A stretch of 64,000 nucleotides of DNA from Bicyclus anynana (GCF_947172395.1 NC_069104.1:10815355-10879354); one strand, 5' to 3'. Positions 10,613-21,289 are shown, numbered from the stretch's first letter. Notes: a model not told the origin generated them from the letters alone. Program-made: numbers and translations.

Positions 10613-11640
10613 GAATACTATCAGTTGATGTCAAATGTAAAAATCTGATTGATATAATCGCGTACTGTGTCTAAAGTGTTTACATCGCAGTAAATAAAGT
10701 TTTCCCTTATGATTTAGATTTTATGATATTTTTGTAAGTATCAACAATCGGTTTAAAATAAAAATACATGCAAATTATTAAATTAAATAAAAAAATAACT
10801 CGTTAAGTTTGCTAATTAACCTTAATGATCGATACAGCATTTTTATTATTGTGCCTCCGCCAAATTAACTCTTCATGCATCAATAGACTTAATGAAGTGT
10901 AGGGTCACCATGCAATGACATTTTCTCGGAATTTTCCTAACGAAAAATTAAAAAAAATGTTTTGCGATTATTTCAGTTTCTGTTTTGTTTATTTTTATTT
11001 CGATCCCTATTGATTTTATGAGACCATAGAATTTTGAAAATTTTAGTATGTTTTGTTCGAATATTTTATTAAATTGCTATAATAATACACTCCTACCTCA
11101 ATATATTTCGATATACATAAAGGATTTTTATTTAACAACTTCAAAAAAGGAGGTTCTATACATTTTATACTTTTTTTAGGATAGGTACCCATCTTGATGA
11201 ACGACGGAGTGTTTTATACAAATGTAATGTCATACAGTTCCAAAAATAACTATAGGTAGGTATGTATTTTTGGGAAATTTATAAATTTATGGAAACCCTT
11301 GAAAGTTGTCAAAATATTTTTATAGTAAAACTGATAGGGTTATTAAGCCAATAACGACCATTTTAAAGAATTATTTAATTGCTGAAAAAAATAAGCACTC
11401 ACAGAATAATTGACAGTTGACCTCATTTATAAAGGTTGCAGCGGTTTTTTTTTTAATTTAAGCAGGTAGGCATGTACTTATATAAAATATATAGCGTGTA
11501 TGCTAAGGAGAAGAATTTTTAGATGGTTAAAACAATATCGTAAGCCCGATAGTTATAATTATGTACCTCAATAAATAATTACAAATGCACTCAACTGAAA
11601 ATTATAAGTTTTTGAGTTTATTCGTTACATACAAAAATAC
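10613..11640. other. AT-rich spacer, no gene
   Basis: A short 'caacttcaaaaaaggaggtt' block at 11140 belongs to a dispersed lepidopteran repeat also seen at 9300, 44425 and 59015. Nothing else was recognised. Confidence 0.4.
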
Positions 11641-11644
11641 AAAT

Positions 11645-11800
11645 ACCCGGTTTCACCCGCATTTTTCCCGTTCACGACGTCCATCGGCTGATATGATGAT
11701 GATAGTGGTAAAAGAATTTTCAAAATTAGTTTAGTAGACCAGAGATTACGCCTTATCACAGAACACATTTATGTATTCTGTGATAGGAGGTATCCGTATA
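11645..11800. repeat. Decayed short-retroelement fragments
   Basis: 'ggtttcacccgca' and 'ggtaaaagaattttcaaaat' blocks match the TATAATATTAGTATAG-tailed family, but rearranged. Confidence 0.5.
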
Positions 11801-11889
11801 CAATAACTGAGGATGTGATAACCGCAAAATCACTAAATGCGTTTAAGAACCGGCTGAATATGAAGCAATAAGAAGCACAACAATATAGA

Positions 11890-11990
11890 CGCGTATGCGC
11901 GAGCAACACACGATCAGTTCATGCCGTTAGCTAAGTTTATTTGTGAGATTACTTGATCGTCAATGGCTGACTTCAGCAAAAGCTGCTTAG
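11890..11990 (+). repeat. Single arm of a foldback element
   Basis: 'acacgatcagtt', 'gttagc' and 'gagattacttgatcgtcaat' match the right arm of the foldback at 59728-59916. Only one arm is present here. Confidence 0.55.
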
Positions 11991-11999
11991 TCTATAATC

Positions 12000-12362
12000 T
12001 TCTATATTTATAATAAATCTGTACAGAGGTCAATTCTGTATATGAAATCTATTTTCAAAATAGCTATCAGGGGATGATTAGTGATCGATACTTATGCCAA
12101 AAAAGCAATCAGTAAATTTTTGTCTGTCTGTATGTTAGTTATAGAAACAAAAATTACTCGACGGATTTTAACGAAACTTGGTACAACTATTCTTCATACT
12201 CCTGGGCAGGTTATAGTACACTTTTCGTCACGCTACGATCAATAGGAGCAAAGTAGTGAAGGGTAATGTTGTGAAAACGGGAGAAGTTACTCCATTTTTA
12301 CAGCGAAACTACTGTTAGGGCTGGATTAAAGAGGTCCGTCCGTCCGAGCGTCCGCTAGTTAA
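12000..12362 (-). repeat. Short retroelement with 'actagcggacg' block, inverted
   Basis: Read in reverse it begins 'attaactagcggacgctcgg', then carries 'ccagccctaacagtag' and a region matching 1200-1400 ('gatgattagtgatcgatact'). No coding frame. Confidence 0.7.
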
Positions 12363-12689
12363 TAATATAACAATACCTACCTCAGACATTACATATTACC
12401 AGACCTCTATAAACAGAGAGTAGAAAGATTCTGGGTGTGCCACTGCACCCATAATTCATTGTTTCATCCGGCAGTTTCGGTGTCAATTGGCGATTATAAT
12501 GTTATCAGATCACAGCTCGCTTCCATCGAGCAGCAGGATGGACTTATCAACTGTAAGTGGTCACGCAATTATGCAGTTAGGAACATGTCTTTAAGTGCCA
12601 CATCGTCAGTCAACAACCATTGAAAAATGAAAGCAACCTAATTGATATTAATAAACAACATCTAAAAATTTATAAAACAATCAACCCTC

Positions 12690-12985
12690 CCGCTGCGGGC
12701 TGAGTGCCCAAGCGATCTCCTCACAATTCGCGCCGTCTCAAGAATCACTGCCTTCTGTATCCGACTCATCTTTCATTTATCCAACAGTTAAATGAAAGCT
12801 TCTTAAGATGTTGGACGCTTTTCGCTATAAGACCATTGACTGAAACAACTATCGGAACAATAATAGTTGACTCATTCCACATGGCGGTAATCTCGTGAGC
12901 AAGGTCAAAGTATTTTGATACTTTTTCCTTTTCGGCTTTAACCAGATCAACGTCATGTGGAAAAGTAATAATCAACAATTATTGC
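12690..12985 (-). pseudogene. LINE ORF2 C-terminus remnant
   Basis: On the minus strand 12766-12978 translates to a stretch containing DVDLVKAEKEKVSKYFDLAH, then an 'IVPIVVSVNGLI' segment. After a frame change it continues toward 12700 with 'ILETARIVRR'. This order is typical of the C-terminal tail of a lepidopteran non-LTR retrotransposon protein, which I recognise from family experience rather than from a search. No RT core is present. It is a 5'-truncated, frame-broken relic. The exact clade is not assigned. Confidence 0.65.
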
Positions 12986-13600
12986 ACGGCGTACGTACTG
13001 ACCGATCGACTAACACTATTTCAGGTCTATTGGATACAATATACCTTTCAGTGATATATAATCGTTAGGTCCTAGTAGAACAATGCACTGCTATTTTCAA
13101 GAATTGATGCTGGGTCGTACCTATAGTAAGGCATCTCAGAATCGATAAGGCCATTCTGAAGTGCAAGCTGTTGGATTATCTTGACTACTTGATTATGTTT
13201 ATGCAAGTATTGAGTAAACTATGACAACTAAAATATCCATTCCAATTGTACTGGTAATAGGTAGGTACCTGCCTGTAATGGGTGATGCGTTCATACTTAT
13301 ATCCTCCCGGATTAGGAATCAAATTGAAGTGTCAATCCAGTACCTACCCCGCTTGGACTTAGATTTCTCATTTTCACTGCGCTGAGGCTGGACCATGTAA
13401 TGGCCCCAGAAATGGAAAAAAGGGATAGATTGGGGGAATCGTATTTTTGCTGTCTTAGGACAAAAAGAGTTATAAATATTAAAAAGAAAATGAGCCCACT
13501 AGTTTCAATGCTTACAAAATAATATCGTATTAAAATGTTTGAAAATTTTAAATATCAAAGCAAAAATTATTATTTTAAACAAAACTAAAAAAAAAAATTG
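12986..13600. other. Spacer, no gene seen
   Basis: AT-rich; no coding frame or repeat assignment. Confidence 0.35.
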
Positions 13601-13605
13601 TAAAA

Positions 13606-13802
13606 GCGCCATCTAACATTTAGCACAGACTAACGCACAGTGTTTCGTGTTTTCTTAGGGTTACAAGAGATGGCGTATACATAAAGTTTTAATGAAAAAA
13701 TTAAACATTATTGAATTGTTAGAACAGCGCCATCTATTTGTGGATTGTATTTTGTCTTGATTTGAATTTACAATTCACAATTCGTGAATAGATGGCGCTG
13801 TT
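13606..13802. promoter_or_regulatory. Cluster of GCGCCATCT / AGATGGCGC motifs
   Basis: Exact 9-mers GCGCCATCT or its complement lie at 13606-13614, 13727-13735 and 13790-13798. A near match (AGATGGCGT) lies at 13668-13676, and AGTGGCGCT lies at 14085-14093. The pair at 13723-13738 and 13787-13802 forms a perfect 16-bp inverted repeat, AACAGCGCCATCTATT. The core resembles published insect CTCF-type motifs (AGRKGGCGC). Placement about 0.6-0.8 kb upstream of the MADF-BESS start codon suggests an insulator or promoter element; this is inference. A small MITE with these ends is the alternative. Confidence 0.45.
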
Positions 13803-14418
13803 ACATTTCCATATAAATTTAAATATATTATAATATTATCTTTATCGCAATCGAATGCGACAAGACAAAATCACATTCGATTACCGGCTTAAAAATAAAT
13901 AATGAAATCGTTCGATACAGGCAATAAATTGTCGTTGGAAAAAGGCCGGTCGATTTTGAGTCGGGTGCCAAAGGAATGCGGGGCAAGGCGGGGCAACCTC
14001 GTCCCGCTTCGCTTCGCAATTCTCATGTCGAATGTCGATTGTCATCGCATCGCGTCGTTTTCTGTGGGCGGACGCTAGCGAACAAGTGGCGCTGTTAGCT
14101 GACTTAACCAATTTAACTAGTCAAACAACAATTCTGTGTGTTTTATGCTACATCTATCGTCTTAATAAACAGTTTATTTGTGTTTAAATTTCAGTTAATA
14201 AGTGATTTTTAAAAGCAACAAATTATTTCTTGATATAAAGATTCCATTGTAAAATAACTCCGTGGCCATTCGTTGGCGTTCGGTGAAACTCGTTTGCGAT
14301 GTAACCGTGACATTTGTTTGTGTTTCTATCTCGCTCTTTTATCAACGAAGCGGTAGCGAGTGAAGTGGATGGATATATTTTACCCGCGACTTTTGAAACG
14401 TCGCACGAATTAGGAATA

Positions 14419-14617
14419 ATGGGGAGTAATAAAAAGATTCTGGAGGAAATCCACCCGTTGAGTATAATCCGGGAAGTACAAAAATGGCCAGTTTTGTACG
14501 CGAAGGATAGTCCCGAACGCGCCAATTTGCGATTTAAACACAAAGTATGGACTGAAATAGCAAAGACTTTATTCACTGACTGGGATTGTTTCAGTGATTG
14601 GGAGCAGGAATCCAAAG
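14419..14617 (+). CDS. MADF-BESS protein, exon 1
   Basis: First coding exon of a two-exon regulator. The longer open frame reaches back to a TTG at 14314, but the first in-frame ATG is at 14419, giving MGSNKKILEEIHPLSII as the N-terminus. This exon holds the first half of a MADF (Myb/SANT-like) DNA-binding domain: the IIREVQKWPVLY helix, then FKHKVWTEIAKTLF. The domain starts about residue 10. The exon ends at AAAG|GTAAAA (donor GT at 14618) in phase 1. Joining to 15694 keeps the frame and completes the usual MADF pattern ('V..LMKKWRNLRDTF'). The open frames on the opposite strand are shadows. Confidence 0.85.
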
Positions 14618-14784
14618 GTAAAATTCTTATTCTGAGGTAAAATTGCAATAAGTTACAGTTCCACACTATTATCGATAATATTATTACGAGTACAAAACTG
14701 TTTGCCTCCACTGTCTGTCTGTTCGCAATAAACTCAAAGACTACTAAATGGATTTGTATGCGGTTTATATTTTGTGTAAGTTTT

Positions 14785-14870
14785 GTTGTTGTTGGTGGGG
14801 TTGATGTTGTTGTTGGTGTTGTTGTTGTTGTGGTTGCTGTTGTTGTTGTTGCTGAAGTTGATGGAAATAT
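14785..14870 (+). repeat. (GTT)n-rich microsatellite
   Basis: Imperfect GTT/GGT/GCT triplets inside the intron of the MADF-BESS gene. Confidence 0.85.
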
Positions 14871-14957
14871 GACGATAATTGCTGATGGACGTGTCGGAAA
14901 TAAGCCGACGGGTGTCAGCTAGTTGTCAATAGTTTATAATCGAAATACATCTAAAAA

Positions 14958-15292
14958 TCTTTTTTTTTATTCTTTATAAGTTAGCCCGTGACTACAATCT
15001 CACTTGATAGTAAGTGATGATGTAATCTAAGATTAAGGGAGCGGGCTAATTTGTTAGGAGGAGGATGAAAATCCACATTCCTTTCGATTTTTACAGGATA
15101 TCGTACTGGGACGCTAAATCGCTTGGCGGTACGTCTTTGTCGGTAGGCCACTAGGTAACTAGCCAAAGCCACGGCCTAAGCCTCCCACCAGCTAGACCAA
15201 TTAAGAAAATCTCAATCGGCTCAGTCGGGGATCGAACCCAGGACCTCCGTTTTGTAAATCCACCACGCATACCACTGCGCCACGGAGGCCGT
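14958..15292 (-). repeat. SINE family A, full length, inverted
   Basis: The most complete copy in the window. Read in reverse it has the head 'ggcctccgtggcgcagtggt' with box B 'gggttcgatccccgac', linker 'gagattttcttaattggtc', body 'gggaggcttaggccgtggct' and 'cgtaccgccaagcgatttag', and tail 'taacaaattagcccgctccc' plus an A-rich end. Box A and box B are consistent with a tRNA-derived Pol III promoter. Confidence 0.9.
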
Positions 15293-15339
15293 CAAAATAT
15301 AGGTATACCGGTGATGGAGTATTTACAAATAGTCAAACT

Positions 15340-15405
15340 TGTTTCAAAAGTGCATGTAAAGTAAACCTACTCAAAATAAATGAATTTTGATTTTGATAGG
15401 TGAGA
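15340..15405 (+). repeat. LINE 3' tail fragment
   Basis: 'aaaagtgcatgtaaagtaaa', 'cctactcaaaataaatgaat', then a TTTGATTTTGAT tail. The same 3' end type closes the LINE at 20640-20695. Confidence 0.75.
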
Positions 15406-15693
15406 AATAGTACAACAAGGAACTTAACATTCTTAGAGGAGACTCGAGCTCAGCAGTGAGCCGAATATGGGTTAATAATAATGAAGGAACCTGAAGGTAA
15501 CTCCTAATAACTATACAAATCATGCCCAATATTAAACCTAACACTATCAGGAAAAAGTGTTTCTTTAAATTTTTTTTAAAGACCTTTAATAACACCATTA
15601 TAAAAAATATACATCATTATGGGTAGGTACCCCAATATATTACAATTACACCGTTAATTTATAATTAGGTACTTAACATCTGACTCTCTACAG

Positions 15694-16337
15694 TTACAGA
15701 TTTAATGAAGAAATGGCGCAACCTACGCGACACTTTCAAAAGACATCTAGAAGCAGAGAAGAAGGCTAGAGAAGGACGCGACATAAGAAGGAAGACTTAT
15801 GTTTACTTCAAACACATGCTGTATCTCTTACCACATTCCGCACCTCAAGAAACACCTTCACCTGATCCCGTAGTAGAGCCGCAACTCGATGAATTCTTTA
15901 ACAGGCAAAACAAAAGAAAAGTAACAGAGGAAAAGAAGAAAGTTAAGAAACGGAAGCGTCTACAAAATAGACTAGAACACAAAGCAATAAAATCTGTCTT
16001 AATTCCAGAAACACATACAAAATCTACGGATAAAGAGGAGATGATAGACGAAGATAAACATTTTCTTATGTCACTTATACCGTCGTTCAAGAAAATGAGT
16101 GACGATGAAAAATTGGAAGCGAAAGTTGAGATTCTCAAAGTAATTAAAGGCATACGAAAGAAACCAATAGAGAACCCTGTGGACTGCCATTCAGTAGAAG
16201 ATTCATTGTCTTACAATTTAGATGATTCTAATGTAGGTGAAGTGAAAATCGAGGCAATTTCAGGAGATCCAGATTACAGTGAACAATCAGAAAATAGTAG
16301 GAGTTCTGAATCTGCTGACAGTGAAATATCTGATTAG
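15694..16337 (+). CDS. MADF-BESS protein, exon 2
   Basis: Joined to exon 1 it gives a 280-residue protein. It completes the MADF domain (KKWRNLRDTFKRHL, then TYVYFKHMLYLL, to about residue 112). A lysine/arginine-rich stretch follows (KKKVKKRKR), probably a nuclear signal. The BESS motif comes next (about residues 190-228: FLMSLIPSFKKMSDDEKLEA). The tail is acidic and serine-rich, ending SESADSEISD. MADF domains bind DNA, and BESS motifs mediate protein contacts, often self-association. The likely role is a nuclear transcription factor; the target is unknown. The acceptor is CTCTACAG at 15686-15693. The final coding segment is repeated twice after the stop codon (see 16204-16604). Confidence 0.9.
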
Positions 16338-16604
16338 ATCTATTTTTGCCAGTCAACATCTTATTTAAGTTATGTTAAAATTGAGATAATTTGAGGTGAC
16401 TTTGAGTAAAGTGGACAAAGCAATCGGAAAAGAGAAGTTCCGAATCTGGTGACAGTGAAGTATCTGATTAGATCTATTTTTGTAAGTCAACATCTTATAT
16501 AAGTGAAGTTAAAATGAAATAATTTTGAGGTGACATTGAGTAAAATGAACAAAGCAATCGGAAAAGAAAAGTTCTGAATCTCGTGACAGTAAAATATCTG
16601 ATTA
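16204..16604 (+). repeat. Three tandem copies (134-bp period) spanning the MADF-BESS stop codon
   Basis: The end of the coding exon ('ctgacagtgaaatatctgat' to TAG at 16337) recurs ending at 16471 and again at 16604, each shifted by 134 bases. Between them 'agtaaagtggacaaagcaat' and 'cggaaaagagaagttc' align to the coding 'acagtgaacaatcagaaa' and 'gtaggagttct'. The extra copies sit in the presumed 3' UTR and have lost the reading frame. Confidence 0.9.
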
Positions 16605-16692
16605 CTGTTATAGACAATAGTATTTAGTGTTTTAATTAGACAATTATATTCTGCAATTGGTTTTATATAGCAACGCTTGCACTGAACATATT

Positions 16693-16800
16693 ATGTGTTT
16701 TTTTTTATTCTTTACAAGTTAGTCCTTGATTTTAACAATCTCACCTAAGATGGAAACGGGCTAACTTGTTAGGAGGAGGATAAAAATCCACACCCCTTGG
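16693..16800 (-). repeat. SINE family A fragment, inverted
   Basis: 'ttctttacaagttagtcctt' then 'acgggctaacttgttaggag'. Internally deleted. Confidence 0.8.
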
Positions 16801-17180
16801 ATACCTAATAAATACTTGGGTACATATTATGTGAAATACCTACTAAAAAGGGGGTTTTTATTCTAAAGTGATTCTCACTTTAGAATAAAAACCGACTAAA
16901 TCGGTTTTATTTGTTTTATTGCAATGATAAAGCAAATATTCCGAAAAAAAATATATTTTTTTTAAATAAAAACCTATTACGCTGATGCTGCATTTTTACT
17001 TAAAAAACATCACGTTCACGTGTCATCTATCATTATTTTATTAAGCTTTTAGCGTTTTCTGTTGTGATAATCTATACTAATATTATAAAGCTGAAGAGTT
17101 TGTTGTCCAGTTGAAAGGAAAAGTTGGAAGGTTGGAGGTCCATGCCCCAGACCGGATTCGAAGGCAGAGGTCATATCACG
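16801..17180. other. Spacer with retroelement fragments
   Basis: 17073-17105 is a short-retroelement tail ('tactaatattataaagctga'). 17125-17180 is a SINE-B head fragment in inverted orientation. No gene. Confidence 0.5.
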
Positions 17181-17272
17181 TCACTACATTACACGCTCAA
17201 CTAGTCTTAGAGATAATGAAAGAATCCAGAAAGTATAAAATTTTAATAAGTTAAAATAGCAAACATTTTATG

Positions 17273-17731
17273 TTACAATGTCATTCTATAATTCGCGACA
17301 ACCATCGCGAAATACAACCACAATAACGTTGACAGTATTGCAGTTATAAAATACACGCTAGCGAACAAAATACTGTTCGCAATTATTGCTAAAACCACCA
17401 CAATCAAAGTTATGATAACCAACCCAATTACATATAGCACCAATAACCACACATAGAGTTCGCAGAACGAATCTTTTTCAATAAGAGCGGCTATAAATAA
17501 TATTACATGAGCAACAAATAGTACAGCAGCAAATATTCCGTGAAAGTAACGCATGGGCTCGGAAAATGAGCTTGGAAAGCCCGCTTTTTCCAACCTGGAA
17601 ACTTCGGATGGTGTAACAGCGAATATGTATCGTACTGCCGATAACAAACCCAATATTGCTATTATATACGTTGCCGGTCGTAGTGGTATGCAGAAGCAGC
17701 ATTTGTTCACTGTGGGACAAGAATTAAACAT
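17273..17731 (-). CDS. Four-helix membrane protein, copy 1
   Basis: A 152-residue single-exon frame starting at an ATG (17731). Four hydrophobic segments lie at about residues 19-39, 64-84, 92-117 and 120-147. Just before the first helix is a CCFCIPLR motif, similar in style to the start of LAPTM4-like and related insect tetraspan proteins; the family assignment is uncertain. The conserved loop GFPSSFSEPMRYFHGIFAAV and the EKDSFCELYVWLLVLY block are shared with the paralogue at 20769. Probably an integral membrane protein with both ends on the same side; function unknown. The shadow frames on the plus strand are not genes. Confidence 0.8.
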   Translation of the reverse strand: MFNSCPTVNKCCFCIPLRPATYIIAILGLLSAVRYIFAVTPSEVSRLEKAGFPSSFSEPMRYFHGIFAAVLFVAHVILFIAALIEKDSFCELYVWLLVLYVIGLVIITLIVVVLAIIANSILFASVYFITAILSTLLWLYFAMVVANYRMTL

Positions 17732-17759
17732 GATTTAATCGTTATTTTATCAGCAATGT

Positions 17760-17915
17760 GAGCTTTAAAAATTTGTTGTAGTTCAATATTTATTAAATTC
17801 TGGCGATCTTGCTTTAAATAGGTACAAGAAATGACACGCCAACGTCAATCATAAAGGGGGCTGTCAATAACAAAATTTGACAAACCATCGACCTTTTGGA
17901 TCATCAAGAAGAATG
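17760..17915 (-). promoter_or_regulatory. Upstream region conserved with the paralogue
   Basis: Blocks upstream of copy 1 ('attaaattctggcgatcttg', 'gccaacgtcaatcataaa', 'aaaatttgacaaac', 'atcatcaagaaga') recur in the same order upstream of copy 2 at 21300-21450. This likely contains shared promoter and 5' UTR sequence. No TATA box was assigned. Confidence 0.55.
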
Positions 17916-17919
17916 ATAA

Positions 17920-18088
17920 CCTTTTTTTTTCTTTTCAAGCTAGCCTATGACCATAATCTCACCTGATGGTAAGTGATTATGCAATCTAAGATGGAAGCGG
18001 GTTAACTTGATAGGAGTAGGATGAAAATCCACACCTCTTTTGAATTCTACACGAAATCGTACCGGAACGTTAAATCGCTTTTCATCAA
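17920..18088 (-). repeat. SINE family A, inverted, head missing
   Basis: 'tctcacctgatggtaagtga', 'aagcgggttaacttgatagg' and 'cgtaccggaacgttaaatcg'. Confidence 0.8.
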
Positions 18089-18324
18089 GTATGGCTTTAA
18101 TGTATGTTAATTGAGTTATCAATCAGTGATTTAGCAAATCATCTCATATCATACATTACATGTGCCATTTCTTGAAGGCATTATTGCCCGTAAACCCGCA
18201 TTGGCGAGTATAGCTCCATGTTCCCTCGATATAAGGAAGGAGGCCTGGCCATGTAGAGAGCAGTTTAAATAGGCTGATGATGATGAATCTATGGGAGGAC
18301 TGTTCAGGATCAGGTTCAGGTTCA

Positions 18325-20695
18325 GGTTTTAAAAACACAATTATTTCTAAAATTCCTAGTCTTGCATTTGAAAATAGTCATCCCGACATGCTCTTTGGTA
18401 CACTTTTCAAGACAATAGACAGAGAGTTTAGTAAATTTTTTAACTTTAAACGCATTAATACTAGCCAAAAATTAAAGTTTAGCGAATGGGCTACTGTAGG
18501 TATTTACAAAAGTAGAGACAAACTGTACGAGTTGTACGAGGAAAAACAATATAACCAAACGCGAACTTATTTAGATTATGTAAAAACTTACTCGAAAATT
18601 TTCAAACGTGTTTGTGTTCTTGCGAAATCGTTACACATCAAACAGAGAATAATTGAGTCTGAGAACAAGGTACAAACCACCTGGAACATAATTAATAGAG
18701 AATCGGGCAAAATTAAACCGCGTGACATGAGTTTTCAATTAATGGTAAAGGATAAAAAGGTAAACACTGATAACGAGGTTGTTAATGCCTTTGAAGACTT
18801 TTTCCAGAATGTCCCTATCTTGTTAACAGATTCACTGGATTCTTCTGCTACGGAAAGCCCAGAGGCTATTAAGAGGCAATGTTAAAGAGTGCAACATTCT
18901 TTTTGAATTTCATCATATAACTATATTAGACATAAAAAAGTCTTTCAATCTGTTAAAATTAAAAAGAACTGGAGATATGTGGGGCATGTCAGTGAAAGTA
19001 ATATCGAACATCATTGATGTTATTGCCCCCCACTTAGCTATTATTTTTAATGAATGTGTGGACTTGGGTATTTTTCCGGACCTGATGAAGCATGGCAAAT
19101 TGATACCACTTTTTAAATCAGGTGACAAATCTGATCTTAATAATTATAGACCGATTACAATACTGCCTACACTTAGCAAGGTGTTTGAAAAAATCATTTT
19201 AAATCAACTTTTAAGTCATTTTAATTTAAATAACTTGTTTCATCCTGAACAATCCTGAACAGGTTTTACAAAAGGTCGCAACACAACTGATGCAGGTGCC
19301 AAACTTTTAAAATATATCTATGAAGCATGGGAAAGTTCTAAGAATGCTATTGGTGTGTTCTGTGATCTGTCCAAGGCATTCGATTGTGTTGACCATAACA
19401 CTCTTTTACTCAAGTTAAGCCACTATGGAATCAAAAGTGTTGCACTTGATCTCATTGCGTCTTATCTCAGTGATCATAAAAAAAAAAAAAAAACCATAAT
19501 GGGCGTCCCACAGGGTTCAATTATGGGTCTTTTTCTATTCTTAGTGTACATAAACGATTTACCACACCATGTTAGCGGCATATGTGAGATTGTTCTGTTT
19601 GCTGACGACACATCCTTAGTTTTTAAGACCGACAGAAATAAAGATAACTCTGACGATGTAAACCGTGCCATATCGCATGTGTCGCATTGGTTCACTGCAA
19701 ACAATTTACTTTTAAATGCAAAGAAAACTAAATGTATTGAGTTTTCATTACCAAATGTTATAAAATTAGATAAGTCTATAATTATCGAAGGTGAAACACT
19801 AAAAATGGAGAATTCCACAGTTTTTCTGGGAGTAACCTTGGATTGTAAACTTCAGTGGGGCGCTCATATAGAAAAACTGTCTGGAAAACTTAGCTCAGCT
19901 GCATTTGCAGTGAGAAAAATAAGACAGTTTACTGATGTTGATACAGCTAGACTTGTTTATTTTGCGTACTTTCACAGCGTAATGTCTTACGGTATTTTGT
20001 TGTGGGGCAAGGCTGCTGATATACATTCTATATTTGTACTTCAAAAAAAAGCAATTCGAGCAATATTTCAACTAAAATCACGCGATTCTCTTCGTCAAAA
20101 GTTTAAAGAAATAGGCATTTTAACAGTAGCCTGTCAGTATATATATATATATAACAGTATAGTTTATGTAAGACAAAATATTAATTTGTACAAACGAAAA
20201 GGAGATTTAAACCCACGTCTTACTAGACACGGGCATGAGTTAGTTATTTCTGCATATCGTCTCCAAAGAGTTAAAAAATCTTTTGTGGGTTTGGGTGTAC
20301 TCTTCTATAACAAGATCCCCAAGACTGTGATAGACTTGCCAATGCTCAACTTTAAGCAATGTGTTAAAAAACATTTACTTAGTCAACTACACTATTGATG
20401 AGTTCCTTAACGATAAAGGTGCTTGGAGGCCATTGGATCAGCTTCCACCTTCACACAGGAAATAAAACTATAAGAAATTGTAATTTAATTGTTATCAAAT
20501 GTAAATTGTAATACTGTATGACTTTTTCAAAAGAGCAACTGTTGAGTTTCTTGCCGGTATCTTCTCAGCAGAACATGCCTTCCGGACCGGTGGTAGAATC
20601 TTTACAAATACTGACGTGTCAAAAGTGCTTGTAAACTGAGCCTACTTGAAATAAATGAATTTTGAATTTTGAATTTGAATTTGAATTTGATCAAC
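18325..20695 (+). mobile_element. 5'-truncated, broken non-LTR retrotransposon (jockey/CR1-like)
   Basis: The endonuclease region is absent. The element runs from before the RT through the RT and C-terminal region to a 3' UTR with 'ttcttgccggtatcttctca', 'gaccggtggtagaatcttta' and 'gtgcttgtaaactgagccta', and a (TTTGAAT)n-type tail at 20650-20695. Only 3' fragments of related elements are seen elsewhere (22358, 41390, 45900, 58160). It lies between two tandem paralogues and may have inserted between them after duplication. The exact clade needs a phylogeny. Confidence 0.85.
18340..20398 (+). pseudogene. LINE reverse transcriptase, frame-broken
   Basis: Three frames together cover one RT protein. 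18340-18885 is the region upstream of the RT core. 18950-19258 holds LIPLFKSGDKSDLNNYRPIT. 19270-20398 holds FTKGRNTTDA, VFCDLSKAFDCVDH, MGVPQGSIMG, the FADD active-site motif (VLFADDTSLVF) and the C-terminal RDSLRQKFKEIGILTVA region. Breaks: a stop near 18885, and a stop near 19258 caused by a 10-bp direct repeat (CCTGAACAAT duplicated at 19244-19263). A run of about 16 A at 19480 replaces several residues just before the PQGS motif. Not expected to make an active enzyme. Confidence 0.85.
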
Positions 20696-20768
20696 TAGAT
20701 TATTATAAATAATGTACGAAAACAGAAAATAGACATTTGATTATGATAAAGCAGAAAAAACATACACT

Positions 20769-21239
20769 TTATGGTAATGTCGTACTATAATTCACAACAA
20801 CCAAAGCGAAATACAAACACACCAACGTTACGACTATTGCAACTAAAAGATACAGGCAAGCGAACAAAATACTGCCCGCAATTATAGCTAAAACCACCAC
20901 AATTAAACTCATTATAACAAACACAATTAAATATAACACCAACAGCCACACATAAAGTTCGCATAACGAATCTTTTTCAATAATTGCAGCTATAAGCAAT
21001 ATTATTGATGCAACAATTAGTACAGCAGCAAATATTCCGTGAAAATAACGCTTGGGCTCGGTGAATGAGCTTGGAAAACCCACGTCTTCAAGTGAGGATG
21101 CACCAGACGATGTGGCCAAATATATATACACTGCTGACCAAATAAAACCCAATATTGATATGATAAACGCTGCGATTCGTAATGGTATACAGAAACAGCA
21201 AATGTTCACTATGGGGCAAAATTCAAGCGGGGACCCCAT
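20769..21239 (-). CDS. Four-helix membrane protein, copy 2
   Basis: A 156-residue frame starting MGSPLEFCPIVNICCFCIPL at ATG 21239. It has the same four helices and signature blocks as copy 1 (GFPSSFTEPKRYFHGIFAAV, EKDSLCELYVWLLVLY, SLIVVVLAIIAGSILFA). By eye identity is about two thirds, with few length changes, so this is a tandem duplicate kept open in both copies. Function unknown; likely membrane-resident. It lies about 3 kb from copy 1 in the same orientation, with a LINE and SINE between them. Confidence 0.8.
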   Translation of the reverse strand: MGSPLEFCPIVNICCFCIPLRIAAFIISILGFIWSAVYIYLATSSGASSLEDVGFPSSFTEPKRYFHGIFAAVLIVASIILLIAAIIEKDSLCELYVWLLVLYLIVFVIMSLIVVVLAIIAGSILFACLYLLVAIVVTLVCLYFALVVVNYSTTLP

Positions 21240-21289
21240 GATCGTTATTATATCAAAATCAAAATGCCCTTAATTGAGACTACTTGGTT

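Larger units (their letters stand above)
14618..15693 (+). other. Intron of the MADF-BESS gene
   Basis: Begins GTAAAA and ends TCTCTACAG, both normal splice signals. It contains a GTT-rich microsatellite (about 14785-14870), a full inverted SINE-A (14958-15292) and LINE tail and SINE-B fragments (15340-15490). Confidence 0.8.

Noticed and set aside
14314..14418. N-terminal extension of the MADF-BESS protein
   Set aside because: The upstream start is TTG. The first ATG in frame is 14419, close to the domain start.
14223..14711. 162-codon gene on the minus strand
   Set aside because: It lies opposite the MADF-BESS exon 1, which has clear family and splice support; this frame has neither.
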